64,000 nucleotides of DNA from positions 124,001-188,000 of the forward strand of contig NZ_PXYL01000002.1 of NCBI RefSeq assembly GCF_003012705.1, given 5' to 3'. The translations under genes were made by a program, and so were the position numbers. Below the pieces are notes generated by a model. The model had not been told where the DNA came from, did not search any database, and worked only from the letters and a program-made list of their open reading frames with translations. This stretch comes from Pseudaminobacter soli (ex Li et al. 2025) (GTDB lineage Bacteria > Pseudomonadota > Alphaproteobacteria > Rhizobiales > Rhizobiaceae). Position 1 is the stretch's first letter; the number at the start of each line of letters is the position of its first letter. Shown here piece by piece: positions 1-8,955 of the stretch.

Positions 1-1
1 G

Positions 2-139
2 TTGATCGGCAACTCTGTCGAAGTTCAAGGCATTCGCGTCCCGACATGGCGGCGTGCCTATGCTCGGGGACCTGACGCCCGAGCCGTGACCGATCTGCTC
101 ATGGTCTCGATCGACATCGACGATGTCACGTTTGCCTGA
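2..139 (+). CDS. C-terminal end of an unidentified protein (partial)
   Basis: An open frame enters from the left edge and ends at TGA 137-139, giving about 45 residues. The visible tail contains VPTWRRAYARGPD and ends in MVSIDIDDVTFA. I do not recognise the family. The frame is open to the edge and its composition is coding-like, so I treat it as the 3' end of a gene that starts outside the window. No function is proposed. Confidence 0.45.
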   Translation: MIGNSVEVQGIRVPTWRRAYARGPDARAVTDLLMVSIDIDDVTFA

Positions 140-492
140 AGAAGTCCCGTGCTGACATGGGCCGCTCGATCTTGTTCAACCGGCTTGGACTGGGCGCGCC
201 TTTGGCAATCTCCGCGGCGACCGCGTCGGCCAGGCCAGATACTCTCGTCATTGTTGAACCGAGAGCAATGTTTCGATTGCTCCGAGAAATTTGTCGGATC
301 ACTTTGTTTGCATCAACCCGCTGAACCGGAGGGGGCGAAGGTTTCCGCGCTCGATGCGCGCGCAACCCGACTCGGGGACGCCTGTGTTCACGGCCCTGAA
401 ATTGCTGCGGGACGGCGTTTCCGGATTTCTCGATTGAGTGCGAACGGGTGGAAATGCCGCCTTGAATTCATCGAACGACGGAAGGACGCGAT
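140..492. other. Intergenic region, no convincing gene
   Basis: This stretch holds only weak open frames. The best is a 79-residue minus-strand frame (126-365), which overlaps the end of the left-edge gene and has no ribosome binding site at either possible start. It probably carries the promoter of the MaoC gene. I see no hairpin terminator or repeat in it. Confidence 0.4.
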
Positions 493-942
493 ATGACCCA
501 ATTGTATCTGGACGATCTCCAGCCCGGTCAGACCTTCGTCAGCGCTTCGCACGAGCTCGACGAGGAGCAGATCAAGGCTTTCGCGAGGGCATTTGATCCC
601 CAGCCTTTCCATCTTGATGGGAAGGCGGCGGAAAAGACGCTGTTCGGCGGTCTTGCGGCAAGTGGCTGGCACACTGCCGCAATCACGATGCGACTGAACG
701 TGGAGTCGGGCCTGCCGCTCGCAAATGGCATCATCGGTGCCGGAGGCGAGATCAAGTGGCCGAATCCAACGCGCCCGGGCGATATTCTTCACGTTGAGAG
801 CGAAGTGACGGATGTTACTCCATCGCGGTCGCGCCCCAATCAAGGCATCGTTACGATCGTCAGCAAAACGCTCAATCAGCGAGGCGACGTTCTGCAGATC
901 TTGACCGCCAAATTGGTCGTCTACCGTCGCCCCGCCGTCTGA
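493..942 (+). CDS. MaoC-family (R)-hydratase/dehydratase
   Basis: 149-residue single hot-dog-fold protein of the MaoC/(R)-specific enoyl-CoA hydratase family. The hydratase signature is clear: FDPQPFHLD with the expected catalytic pair D35 and H40, followed by FGG at 51-53 and AASGWH. Family members hydrate enoyl-CoA or act as small dehydratases; the acyl substrate cannot be read from sequence. The ATG at 493 is preceded by GGAAGGA at a good distance. It stands alone on the plus strand and converges on the serine hydrolase gene, so context gives no pathway. No signal peptide, so cytoplasmic. Confidence 0.85.
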   Translation: MTQLYLDDLQPGQTFVSASHELDEEQIKAFARAFDPQPFHLDGKAAEKTLFGGLAASGWHTAAITMRLNVESGLPLANGIIGAGGEIKWPNPTRPGDILHVESEVTDVTPSRSRPNQGIVTIVSKTLNQRGDVLQILTAKLVVYRRPAV

Positions 943-959
943 ACAGCCAGCTCCTTGCG

Positions 960-2402
960 TTACAGGCGCCAGGTGATGGACTGTATGCGCATCGGCTCTG
1001 GAGGGCCGCACAGCACGCTTGCGACGATCTCGCCAGCAGTGCACGGCACACGCAGCTCAAAACGACCGAAGCCGCTATCAGCCCCGCCCGGATCGGTGGG
1101 AACGACACTCGCTTCATCCGGATTTACCGTTCCAGCCCTTTCGCGCAGCGAAGCCAGTTCCTGTGCGCGCTCTGGATAGGGGCGATCCATCGCGACGTTT
1201 TCGAGAAAGACATCGTCCGCCGTCTCGTCGTCCCAGTCTTCAAGCAGCAGACGGAGAAGGCCTGCAGCCAGTTCGCCGATTGCGGCGGGCGGAGTGGGTT
1301 CAGACGTGGAAGCTTCGGTCGTTGCATTGAGCAGCATGTCGAGCGCTTTGGTGGCCGGCTCCCAGGCACCGGAATAAGTCGCATTCTCGAACGCCACCAC
1401 GCCGAACCCGGTCTGTGGGTTCCAGCGCATGTGCGAACTGAAGCCGGGATACCCACCGGAATGGCTGATGATCGGACCGAACTGCGGGCTGTGCTCGACG
1501 ACCAGACCGAAGCCGTAGCCTTTGAGACGCACTGCATCCGTCGGCTCGAGGGCAATCGGGCACTGAATGCGCTGCATTTCGCGCCGGCTGGCGGCGGAAA
1601 GCGGGCCACTGTCACTGCCGTTCGGATGGAACGCGGCGCATAGCCAGCCTGCCCAACGAGCGAGGTCTCCCGTCGTGGTGACAACACCGCCGATCGCCGA
1701 AAACGCCCCTGGACCGGTGAAGGGCAGTGGCTGCCAGTCTGAATCGACTTTGCGAAATCCCGTCGCCAGCATCCCCGGAGGCACTGTTGCGGGATCGAAA
1801 ACCGTCTCGTCGAGGCCGAGCGGCTTGAGCAAATTGTCGGTCACGAAGTCGGGATAGGATTGGCCGCTCACCACCTCGATCACTTGACCCAGCAAGGCAT
1901 AGCCCAGGTTGGAATACTCATACCGCGTTCCCGGCGCGGTGACGAAGCGGATGCCGGCCCGCAGCACCGCATGGAAGGCCGCGTTGGAAAGTGACTCCTG
2001 CCGGTCGGCCCAGGGGTCGTCGGTTGGCAAGCCGCCTGCCATGGACAAGAGCATCCGCACCGTCGGCGCTTCGGGTTGGCCGGCGGGCAGGGTGGGCTGG
2101 AGCGCGGGCACATAGCGAGTCACCGGAGCGTCGAGCGACAGCAGGCCGCGATCGCGCAGCAGCAGCACGGCGGCGGCCGTAAAGCTCTTGGTGCAGGAGG
2201 CGACGCGAAACCGGGCGCGAGGTCCGGGCGGGCTGCCCGCCGCCGCCGCGCTGCCGAAGCCCGAGTCGAACACCGCGCCCGAGGCGTCGAACACCACGAA
2301 CCGGGCACCTGGGGTCGCCTCTTGCACAACCCGTTCCGAAAAGACCGCGGCGACTTTTGACGCAAGCGCCTCGCGTTCCGAGAGATCGTTCAGAAATGGC
2401 AT
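960..2402 (-). CDS. Beta-lactamase-fold serine hydrolase (class C/S12 type)
   Basis: 480-residue serine hydrolase of the beta-lactamase/DD-peptidase superfamily. All three active-site motifs are present: SCTK at 69-72 (nucleophile S69, base K72), YSN at 163-165 and HSG at 314-316. The last 100 or so residues form an extra C-terminal domain. No signal peptide is visible, so it is likely cytoplasmic. It is the last gene of a peptide ABC importer operon, 15 bp after the second ATPase. Family members of this layout include D-aminopeptidases and esterases; cleaving an imported D-amino-acid peptide or amide is a plausible inference. The substrate is unproven. Confidence 0.85.
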   Translation of the reverse strand: MPFLNDLSEREALASKVAAVFSERVVQEATPGARFVVFDASGAVFDSGFGSAAAAGSPPGPRARFRVASCTKSFTAAAVLLLRDRGLLSLDAPVTRYVPALQPTLPAGQPEAPTVRMLLSMAGGLPTDDPWADRQESLSNAAFHAVLRAGIRFVTAPGTRYEYSNLGYALLGQVIEVVSGQSYPDFVTDNLLKPLGLDETVFDPATVPPGMLATGFRKVDSDWQPLPFTGPGAFSAIGGVVTTTGDLARWAGWLCAAFHPNGSDSGPLSAASRREMQRIQCPIALEPTDAVRLKGYGFGLVVEHSPQFGPIISHSGGYPGFSSHMRWNPQTGFGVVAFENATYSGAWEPATKALDMLLNATTEASTSEPTPPAAIGELAAGLLRLLLEDWDDETADDVFLENVAMDRPYPERAQELASLRERAGTVNPDEASVVPTDPGGADSGFGRFELRVPCTAGEIVASVLCGPPEPMRIQSITWRL

Positions 2403-2417
2403 GGGGTTACTTTTTTC

Positions 2418-3173
2418 TCAGGGTAAATCCGGCGCGGCGGCCAGAAGCTGGCGGGTATAGTCGTGTTGGGGCGCTTCAAAGATCGCATCGGTCGCTGCCA
2501 TTTCCACGATCTCGCCGCGGTAGATCACCGCGACCCGATCGCATAACGACCGCACCACTGCAAGGTTGTGTGAGATGAACAGCTGCGAAAGACCCATCTC
2601 TTCGCGCAAGTCGGCAAAGAGGTTGATGATCCGGGCCTGCACCGAGACGTCAAGCGCTGCCGTCGGCTCGTCTGCAACAAGGAACCGCGGCTCGACGGCG
2701 AGGGCACGGGCGATGGCAACGCGCTGCCGTTGGCCGCCCGACATGCCCACGGGCCGGCTGTCCAGCATCGCCACCGGCAGATGGACGCGGCGCATCAGGT
2801 CCTCGCAGCGGTGGCGGCGGTCTTCGCGACCTGAGCCGATCCGATGCACGGACAGAAGTTCATCGAGAAGCTGCCATACCGTCATACGGGGGTCGAGCGA
2901 GGCATAGGGGTCCTGGAACACCATCTGGATCGCGCCCCGCTGTTTCGTTGTGCGACGCGGGTCGAGCGCTTCACCGGCAAACGTCAATGTGCCGGAATAG
3001 CTGTGCTGCAGCCCGACGATCACCCGCCCAAGCGTCGATTTTCCCGATCCAGACTCGCCGACGAGGCCGACGATCTCGCGTTCGCCGACTCGCAGGTTCA
3101 CATCACGCAGGGCTCGCATCCCGCCGGGAAAGGTGACCGAAAGGCCCTCTGCGACGAGCTCACTACGGGTCAT
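2418..3173 (-). CDS. Peptide ABC transporter ATP-binding protein (DppF/OppF type)
   Basis: 251-residue ATPase with Walker [10 protein letters not shown] (39-47), signature [14 protein letters not shown] and Walker B DEPTAALD. It ends soon after the YTRQLLAAAPDLP segment, so it has only a short form of the C-terminal oligopeptide-importer extension; family members are usually 300-330 residues. Its ATG overlaps the stop of the preceding ATPase by 4 nt (ATGA), indicating translational coupling. With its partner ATPase it should power import through the two permeases encoded upstream. Confidence 0.9.
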   Translation of the reverse strand: MTRSELVAEGLSVTFPGGMRALRDVNLRVGEREIVGLVGESGSGKSTLGRVIVGLQHSYSGTLTFAGEALDPRRTTKQRGAIQMVFQDPYASLDPRMTVWQLLDELLSVHRIGSGREDRRHRCEDLMRRVHLPVAMLDSRPVGMSGGQRQRVAIARALAVEPRFLVADEPTAALDVSVQARIINLFADLREEMGLSQLFISHNLAVVRSLCDRVAVIYRGEIVEMAATDAIFEAPQHDYTRQLLAAAPDLP

Positions 3174-4138
3174 GCCTCGTCATCCCTTGAAAAGAAGCGT
3201 TCATCCTCATGTGTGAAGGGCGCGACTTGCCGTCCCGGCCCGATGGGTACCATCGGTGGCGCCACCGTCTGCTCGCGCTCCGTCAAGGGCGGCGCGGAGC
3301 TCGCCAACCCGCGCAGCCGCCGCACCGGGCCCCGGATCCGCGGCACCGCCGCCAACAGCGCCCGCGTATAGGGATGCGCAGGTGCCGCGATCAGCGCCGC
3401 GAGGTCGTCCGATTGCTCGACCGTCCGGCCGGCATACATCACCGTGAGTGAATCGCAGAATTCCGCGACCACGCTAAGGTCGTGAGTCACGTAGAGAAGC
3501 CCCGCGCCCAGATCGGTCTTGAGCGCCTTGAAAAGCTTCAGGATCTGAGCCTGGATCGTGACGTCGAGCGCGGTTGTCGGCTCGTCGCACAGGATGATCT
3601 CGGGTTGGCTGGCGATCGCCGAAGCGATCATCACACGCTGCCGCATCCCTCCCGAAAGCTGGTGTGGATAGGCATTGGCCCAGTGTTCAGGATCCTTGAT
3701 GCCGACCTGGGTCAGGAGCTCGGCAGCCAACTCCTTTGCCTGCCGGCGCCCAAGCCCGCGCCGCCAGGCCACGCCGTCGACGATTTGCTGGCCCACCTTC
3801 ATCACCGGATTGAGCGCGACGGCTGGTTCCTGGAACACCATTGAGATACCGGTGCCCCTGATCGAATGAAGCAGCTTGCCACCATCCGCCAGAAGATCCT
3901 GCCCGCGGAAACGGATTGCCCCACCCGTCACCTCCAGGTTCGGTGGCAGAAGCCCCATCACCGCCCGCAAGGTCAAGCTCTTGCCCGAACCCGATTCGCC
4001 TACCAATCCGCGAGCTTCGCCCCGTTCGACGGAAAGCGCCACTGAATCAAGCGCCTTGTAGGAGCGGTCGCCGATGCGAGCTGAGACACAGAGCCCGTCA
4101 ATCTGGAGGGCGGCAGCGGTCGCCGTCTGTTCCATCAT
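3170..4138 (-). CDS. Peptide ABC transporter ATP-binding protein (DppD/OppD type)
   Basis: 322-residue ATPase with Walker A GESGSGKS, signature [12 protein letters not shown], Walker [10 protein letters not shown] and the C-terminal oligopeptide-importer region ([14 protein letters not shown]). The open frame extends much further upstream, but the ATGATGGAACAG start at 4138 overlaps the permease stop by 4 nt and gives the normal family length of about 325 residues. It pairs with the shorter ATPase encoded directly downstream. Confidence 0.9.
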   Translation of the reverse strand: MMEQTATAAALQIDGLCVSARIGDRSYKALDSVALSVERGEARGLVGESGSGKSLTLRAVMGLLPPNLEVTGGAIRFRGQDLLADGGKLLHSIRGTGISMVFQEPAVALNPVMKVGQQIVDGVAWRRGLGRRQAKELAAELLTQVGIKDPEHWANAYPHQLSGGMRQRVMIASAIASQPEIILCDEPTTALDVTIQAQILKLFKALKTDLGAGLLYVTHDLSVVAEFCDSLTVMYAGRTVEQSDDLAALIAAPAHPYTRALLAAVPRIRGPVRRLRGLASSAPPLTEREQTVAPPMVPIGPGRQVAPFTHEDERFFSRDDEA

Positions 4139-5001
4139 CTTTTGACCCTCAGCGCGGTCGCCAGTCCGTCGCCAATCAGCGACAACCCATAGCTCGTCAC
4201 AATCACAGCCACTGCGGGGATCAGCATCAGGGTGTAGATGCCTCCCGCAAAGAAGGGCTGCCCCTCCGACATCATGTTGCCCCAGTCCGGCGTTGGCGGC
4301 ACGATACCCAGACCGAAATAGCTGAGAGTGACGATCACCCCGATATTCGCCACGATGTCGCTCATGGCGTACACGATTGCCTGGCTCAGAACGTTCGGCA
4401 TCAGATGACGAAAAATGATGCGAGGAACCCCAAGTCCGCCGACATGCAGCGCATCCATGAAATTCGTAGCGCTCAGCACCATGGCCTCGGCGCGGATGAT
4501 CCGGGCATAGGCGACCCAGCTGATGATGGAGATCGCAACGATGATGCTCGATACGCCGTTGCCGAGAATGAACACCAGGCTGATGACGAGGACGTAGAAC
4601 GGGAAGGCCACGACGATATCGGCGATCCGCATCACGATCGTGTCGAACCATCCGCCGAAATAGCCGCAGAGCGCGCCGATCGTCGAGCCAATGATAAAGG
4701 GAAGCACGACGGCCACCGAAGCGAGGAACAGATCGACTCGCGCGCCGTAAAGCAGTCGAGCCCAGAGATCACGCCCCAGATTGTCGGTGCCGAGCAGATG
4801 GTCGGCGCTCGGTCCCTGCAGGGTCGAAAGGAAATCCTGCTCGGTCGGATCATAACTGGTCAGCAGCGGCGCGCAGATCGCCATCAACAAGATTACCCCG
4901 ACGATCAATAAGCCGAACAGCAGCTGCGGATTGTTGCGCAGCATTTTCCTAAGAACGCCGGATGACGAGGTGCGGCTCTCAAAGGGGCTAAGTGCAGTCA
5001 T
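4135..5001 (-). CDS. Peptide ABC transporter permease (DppC/OppC type)
   Basis: 288-residue inner-membrane permease. An N-terminal OppC-type segment with one membrane helix (LLFGLLIVGVILLMAI) is followed by five more hydrophobic segments. A loop of the EAA type (DALHVGGLGVPRIIFRHLMP) should contact an ATPase. It overlaps the upstream permease and downstream ATPase genes by 4 nt each. Together with the DppB-type subunit it forms the membrane channel of the importer. Confidence 0.9.
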   Translation of the reverse strand: MTALSPFESRTSSSGVLRKMLRNNPQLLFGLLIVGVILLMAICAPLLTSYDPTEQDFLSTLQGPSADHLLGTDNLGRDLWARLLYGARVDLFLASVAVVLPFIIGSTIGALCGYFGGWFDTIVMRIADIVVAFPFYVLVISLVFILGNGVSSIIVAISIISWVAYARIIRAEAMVLSATNFMDALHVGGLGVPRIIFRHLMPNVLSQAIVYAMSDIVANIGVIVTLSYFGLGIVPPTPDWGNMMSEGQPFFAGGIYTLMLIPAVAVIVTSYGLSLIGDGLATALRVKR

Positions 5002-5933
5002 TTCAGCCTCACTCTCGGATCGAGCAGCTTATAGGCGACGTCCGTCAGCAGATAGACGAGGATCACCAGAAGAGCGAAGACCAGCGCGCTGGCCTGCACG
5101 ATGGGGAAATCGCGATTGAGAATGCCCTTCATCAGGAAGGTGCCCATGCCGGGGATGGCAAAGACGTTCTCAACCACCAGCGTGCCGCCGGCAAGGTAGC
5201 TGACCTGGATGCTGAGGACGCTCAGCCCGGAGATGCTGGCGTTGCGCAGCGCATAGTGCAGCCAGACCGTACGGTGAAGCAGCCCCTTCGCGCGCGCGAA
5301 GCTGACATACTCACTGTTCAATGCGTCAATCAGCGCAGTGCGCAGGCTGCGCATCAGTACGGGCACGATTCCGAGCGCAAGGGCCAGGGAGGGCAGGAAC
5401 AGTGAGACGACATGCTCCCACGGCGTGTTGCCATATCCGGCGACGGGGAAGATCTTCAGCCTTATGCCGAACAGCACAATGAAAACAGTAGCGACGAAGA
5501 AGATCGGCGTGCCCTGAAACACGGCCGTAAAGGTCCGGACCAGCGTATCGGACAGCCCGCTGTTCCTTACCGCACTCCAGGCGGCAAGTGGAACGGCAAT
5601 GATGAGGCTCAAGAGCGCGCTCATCAGCATCAACAGCAGCGTCGGCGGCAGGCGCGTCGCCAGTAGATCCGCGATCGGTTCATGGAAGAACATCGACTGA
5701 CCAAGCTCGCCGGTAACAAGGTCGCGCAGAAAATGCAGATACTGGATCAGCAAAGGCTGATCGAGCCCCCATTGCTGTCGCAATGCGGCGATCGCCTCCG
5801 GCGTCGCATGCTCGCCCAGATAGGTCCGGGCTGGATCGCCGGGCGAGAGGTGCATCAACAAGAAGGTAAGGGTTGCCGTCCCCAGCACCACAGGCACCAG
5901 CAACACAAGCCTTCGCAACAAGAATCTCAACAT
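4998..5933 (-). CDS. Peptide ABC transporter permease (DppB/OppB type)
   Basis: 311-residue inner-membrane permease of the DppB/OppB class. It has the N-terminal helix LVLLVPVVLGTATLTFLL, the periplasmic motif SPGDPARTYLGE typical of this subunit, and an EAA-type loop (LNSEYVSFARAKGLLHR). The ATG at 5933 has only a weak ribosome binding site. The 97-nt gap separating it from the binding-protein gene contains a strong nested hairpin, which may lower permease expression relative to the binding protein. Confidence 0.9.
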   Translation of the reverse strand: MLRFLLRRLVLLVPVVLGTATLTFLLMHLSPGDPARTYLGEHATPEAIAALRQQWGLDQPLLIQYLHFLRDLVTGELGQSMFFHEPIADLLATRLPPTLLLMLMSALLSLIIAVPLAAWSAVRNSGLSDTLVRTFTAVFQGTPIFFVATVFIVLFGIRLKIFPVAGYGNTPWEHVVSLFLPSLALALGIVPVLMRSLRTALIDALNSEYVSFARAKGLLHRTVWLHYALRNASISGLSVLSIQVSYLAGGTLVVENVFAIPGMGTFLMKGILNRDFPIVQASALVFALLVILVYLLTDVAYKLLDPRVRLK

Positions 5934-5961
5934 GGAAAATCAGTCTGAAAGGGGCAGAAAA

Positions 5962-6003
5962 GGGTCGCCCGTTTTTCCGGGGAAACCGGAAAGCGAGCGA
6001 CCC
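5962..6003 (-). promoter_or_regulatory. Nested hairpin between binding-protein and permease genes
   Basis: GGGTCGC (5962-5968) pairs perfectly with GCGACCC (5997-6003), and inside it TTTCCGG (5974-5980) pairs with CCGGAAA (5986-5992) around a 5-nt loop. It lies between a promoter-proximal binding-protein gene and its permease genes, where such structures commonly stabilise the upstream mRNA part or cause partial termination. No long T-run follows, so I do not call it a full terminator. Confidence 0.6.
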
Positions 6004-6030
6004 ACCGCGAATGACCGTCAGGTCAAAGCG

Positions 6031-7587
6031 TCAATGCGAAAGCCAGACATTGGAGAGGTTGTAGTTGCCCGTCACATAAGGATGGAAGCCATGGACGTTC
6101 GTCGAGAAGGAATAGATCTCAGGCGAATAATACAAAGGCACCATCGGCTGGTCCTTGTCCCACAGGGCCTGGATCTCGTCGTAGAGCTTCTTGCGCGCGT
6201 CCTGTTCGCCGAGCGTGGCAGCCTGCTCTGCCTTCTCGGCGATTTCCTTGTTGTTGTAGAACGAATACTGGACGTGCGAGCCGCCGTCATAGACCCCGGC
6301 AAAGCGGATGATTTCGTCCGGATCCACGATGTCAGTCGTGTTGTACGTGAAGGCCATGTCAAAATTCGCAGCCTGACGTGCCTCGTCCAATGCCGCAGGG
6401 TCGAGCACTTGGATCGCAAGCTTGATCCCGATCTTCGCGGCCTGGGCAAGGATGATCTGCGCCATCGTCGCCTGGTCGGAGTCGCCGCTCTCGACCGAGA
6501 TCGTCGCGCTGAAGCCGTCCGGCACATTCGACTGCGCGAGTTCCTTTTTCGCCGCATCGAGGTCGAAAGGCAGCCCCTTGATATCGGCATTGTGGGACCA
6601 TGAGCTCGGCGACATATATGCGCCCGCAGGTTCGCCATTGCCGAACAGGATCACCTTGATAAGGGCCTGCCTGTCGATCAGCGAAGCGATGGCCCGGCGC
6701 ACATGGGCATCGTCGAATGGAGCTTTCGTCGTGTTGAATGCCAGGAAGTCCACACGGCTCGACGGGAAAACGCCCAAGGTCACATCGCCGCCCGCCGCCC
6801 TTAGCGCCTGGGTGCTCGAATATGCGGGGAATTCGTTGATCTGCGCCTGTCCGCCCATCAGCTGATTGGCGCGCGTATTGCCGTCCGCGACCTCGTTGAT
6901 GCTGATAGAATCCAGATAGGGCTTGCCCTTCTGCCAATATTCCGTGTTGCGCACCAGGCGGGCGCCGACACCTATTGTCCGCTCCGCGAGCTTGAACGGG
7001 CCCGTACCAACCGGGGCCTTAGCGAATTCCTCAGCGCTCTTGCCGCCGTAGTTGTCGGGAACGATCGAGTTCGAGAAGATCGCCATGACCGAAGGCAGAG
7101 GCGCGAAAGGTGCCTTGGTGCGCACCACAACGGTCTCGGCATCGGGCGTCTTCACTTCCGCGATTGCCGCATTGATGAAGCCGAAGGGGTTAGCTTCGTT
7201 TGACGCCTGGTCGAGCGAGAACTTTACGTCCTTCGACGTCATCGGCGTGCCGTCCGAGAACTTCACATCTGAGCGCAGCTTGAAGGTCCATTCGAGGCCG
7301 TCATCGGACTGTTTCCATTCGGTCGCGAGGCCAGGCTGAACACCTTTGCCGTCTTCGGTCGGAAGCAGCAGCGTGTCAAAAACTTCTTCAAGAGCCCAGA
7401 TCGAGCCATTTTCCGCCACCAGCGTCGGCATGAAGGACTGGATCGGCGCCGAGCGCACCATCACGAGATCGCCACCCGCCTGAGGCGTATCGTCCGCCAG
7501 GACGCAAGTCGGGCTGAAAGCGCTCGCGCCGAGCAGCAGTGCAGTCGTCACGCCAAGAAAGCTCTTGGCGCACACCAGTTTCTTCAT
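6031..7587 (-). CDS. Peptide ABC transporter substrate-binding protein (DppA/OppA family)
   Basis: 518-residue periplasmic binding protein of the family-5 (SBP_bac_5) type and first gene of the five-component importer operon. The start at 7587 (MKKLVCAKSFLGVT) gives a clean signal peptide ending near CVLADDTPQ, and GGGGA lies 8 nt upstream; a start at 7602 is possible but lacks a binding site. Internal features such as GTGPFKL and FNTTKAPFDD are typical of the family. The ligand cannot be read from sequence; the serine hydrolase at the operon end suggests a peptide or amide-type compound. Confidence 0.9.
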   Translation of the reverse strand: MKKLVCAKSFLGVTTALLLGASAFSPTCVLADDTPQAGGDLVMVRSAPIQSFMPTLVAENGSIWALEEVFDTLLLPTEDGKGVQPGLATEWKQSDDGLEWTFKLRSDVKFSDGTPMTSKDVKFSLDQASNEANPFGFINAAIAEVKTPDAETVVVRTKAPFAPLPSVMAIFSNSIVPDNYGGKSAEEFAKAPVGTGPFKLAERTIGVGARLVRNTEYWQKGKPYLDSISINEVADGNTRANQLMGGQAQINEFPAYSSTQALRAAGGDVTLGVFPSSRVDFLAFNTTKAPFDDAHVRRAIASLIDRQALIKVILFGNGEPAGAYMSPSSWSHNADIKGLPFDLDAAKKELAQSNVPDGFSATISVESGDSDQATMAQIILAQAAKIGIKLAIQVLDPAALDEARQAANFDMAFTYNTTDIVDPDEIIRFAGVYDGGSHVQYSFYNNKEIAEKAEQAATLGEQDARKKLYDEIQALWDKDQPMVPLYYSPEIYSFSTNVHGFHPYVTGNYNLSNVWLSH

Positions 7588-8094
7588 GTTTCGGGTCCCC
7601 ATGACGATATGTTTGTTGGTTGGCTTATATTTCCGACCGCGCGCAGTTTTCCGACCGCATGCATTATTGCAAATGCGATTTCTGCATTTACGCATGCCGA
7701 AAGGACATACATATGCGTAATCAAATACTTAAGGGTTTGGTCTCGTCGCGAACGGGCATGCAGTATGCCGACAGTATTGCTTCGGGCAATATTCTGGCGT
7801 TGCGGGAACGCGTGAAACGTTGCGTGGCGATTTTCACTGAGAACTAACCTGGCGTGGCGCGGTATTTCCACCAGGAACTGCCCAGCCCCGCGTGCTTTCA
7901 GTGGGGCTGAGCCAAATCGGGTCTGCCGATCCCGCGATTGCTGCCGGTGATTACCGGCAGCGTATCGACAGGGGGCCGTACGGCCACGTTGGGAGTATTA
8001 GGGTTCCGGGCTCGCTTTGCTGCTGACGACCTCTCGAGCGCGCCCACCGGCGGGAAGGCGCTCCCGATGCCGGCTGGAAACAAAGCGGGGAACA
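7588..8094. other. Intergenic region upstream of the peptide importer, with two hairpins
   Basis: About 500 bp without a convincing gene. The part next to 7600-7850 is relatively AT-rich and probably holds the minus-strand promoter of the peptide importer operon. Two inverted repeats lie toward the acid phosphatase gene: CAGCCCC/GGGGCTG (7883-7889 with 7903-7909) and a tight one at 7941-7960. Short open frames here lack ribosome binding sites. Confidence 0.5.
7941..7960 (-). terminator. Hairpin downstream of the acid phosphatase gene
   Basis: A perfect 8-bp stem (CTGCCGGT with ACCGGCAG) encloses a 4-nt GATT loop. It lies about 135 bp past the phosphatase stop on the minus strand. There is no T-run, so its role as a terminator is only probable. 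Confidence 0.35.
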
Positions 8095-8790
8095 TCAGAG
8101 GCCGAGGACAGACCTGAGTTCAGCCTTTGCTTCCTCGTACTCCTTCTCGAAATCGGAATCGTGCTGCAGATTGCTCGCGATCACCGCCCCGGCGATCCGC
8201 CCCATTTCGATATCCGAAGGATAATGAATGCCTGCAACAACCCGGTTGTGGCCATACTCCCAAGCGCGCGTCATGATCTCGGCACGCTTCTCCGGCACCA
8301 TGTCCGCCAAGATTATGCCCATCATCGTGCCCACGGTCGTGTGGCCGGAAGGCCAGGCACCCGAAGTGGATGGCTTGACGATGGGCTTGACCAGATCGCT
8401 GAGCATGTGGGGACGTGGCCGCTTCCAGAAATCCTTGGCCGGATCAACTACCGCGCCCTCAGTCGCCACGACGCGCTCGAAGAATGCGTTGAGCTTCGGC
8501 AGAGCCTCCTTGGTGAACTTCGGCCCCATTACGTCGGCGAAGCGCCAGACATTCTCTTCGGCGTCCGCTTTGGCCCGCGCCTCCATCTCGGGCGTGCGCG
8601 TTACCTGAAGCGTCAACACTTCGCCGATCTCGGCTTTGGTCTGGGCCGAATCATCGGCAGGCGGAGGCGGCAGTATCATCGTCAAATCGACGTCCTTGGC
8701 GGTCAGGAATGGCCTGGCATCCTCAGCGTGCGCCGCAGTGCCTACGACGAGAAGGAGCAGGAGCCCCGCAAATAGGGACAGTTTTTTCAT
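8095..8790 (-). CDS. Secreted class A (PAP2-superfamily) acid phosphatase
   Basis: 231-residue periplasmic phosphatase. After a signal peptide (MKKLSLFAGLLLLLVVGTAAHA) the full class A non-specific acid phosphatase motif is present: K119-x6-RP (126-127), PSGH at 147-150, and NR(182-183)-x5-H189-x3-D193. H189 is the expected phospho-acceptor and H150 the acid. Class A enzymes release phosphate from many organic monoesters. The start at 8790 has AGGA 9 nt upstream; a longer start at 8829 also has a binding site and would add 13 residues before the signal core. It is apparently a single-gene unit. Confidence 0.88.
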   Translation of the reverse strand: MKKLSLFAGLLLLLVVGTAAHAEDARPFLTAKDVDLTMILPPPPADDSAQTKAEIGEVLTLQVTRTPEMEARAKADAEENVWRFADVMGPKFTKEALPKLNAFFERVVATEGAVVDPAKDFWKRPRPHMLSDLVKPIVKPSTSGAWPSGHTTVGTMMGIILADMVPEKRAEIMTRAWEYGHNRVVAGIHYPSDIEMGRIAGAVIASNLQHDSDFEKEYEEAKAELRSVLGL

Positions 8791-8955
8791 GGGAGTACAT
8801 CCTGTCAAAGGGTGAATACACCTGACCATCCTGCCTTAAGGTGACATGCCTGTGACGGGTAGAAGCCAGCTTTCACAGATGCTGCGTGAGCATCTTTTGC
8901 GAAATACCCCAAAGTGTCTCGTTATAATTGCGCGATGAGGTTCAGATGACCCAAT

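Noticed and set aside
126-365. 79-residue minus-strand frame at the left edge
   Set aside because: It overlaps the end of the left-edge gene and has no ribosome binding site at either possible start, so I did not call it.
7898-8095. Minus-strand frame containing TGSNRGIG, like the cofactor motif of short-chain dehydrogenases
   Set aside because: The match is only eight residues, upstream residues do not fit a dehydrogenase start, there is no downstream domain, and the segment coincides with a hairpin.
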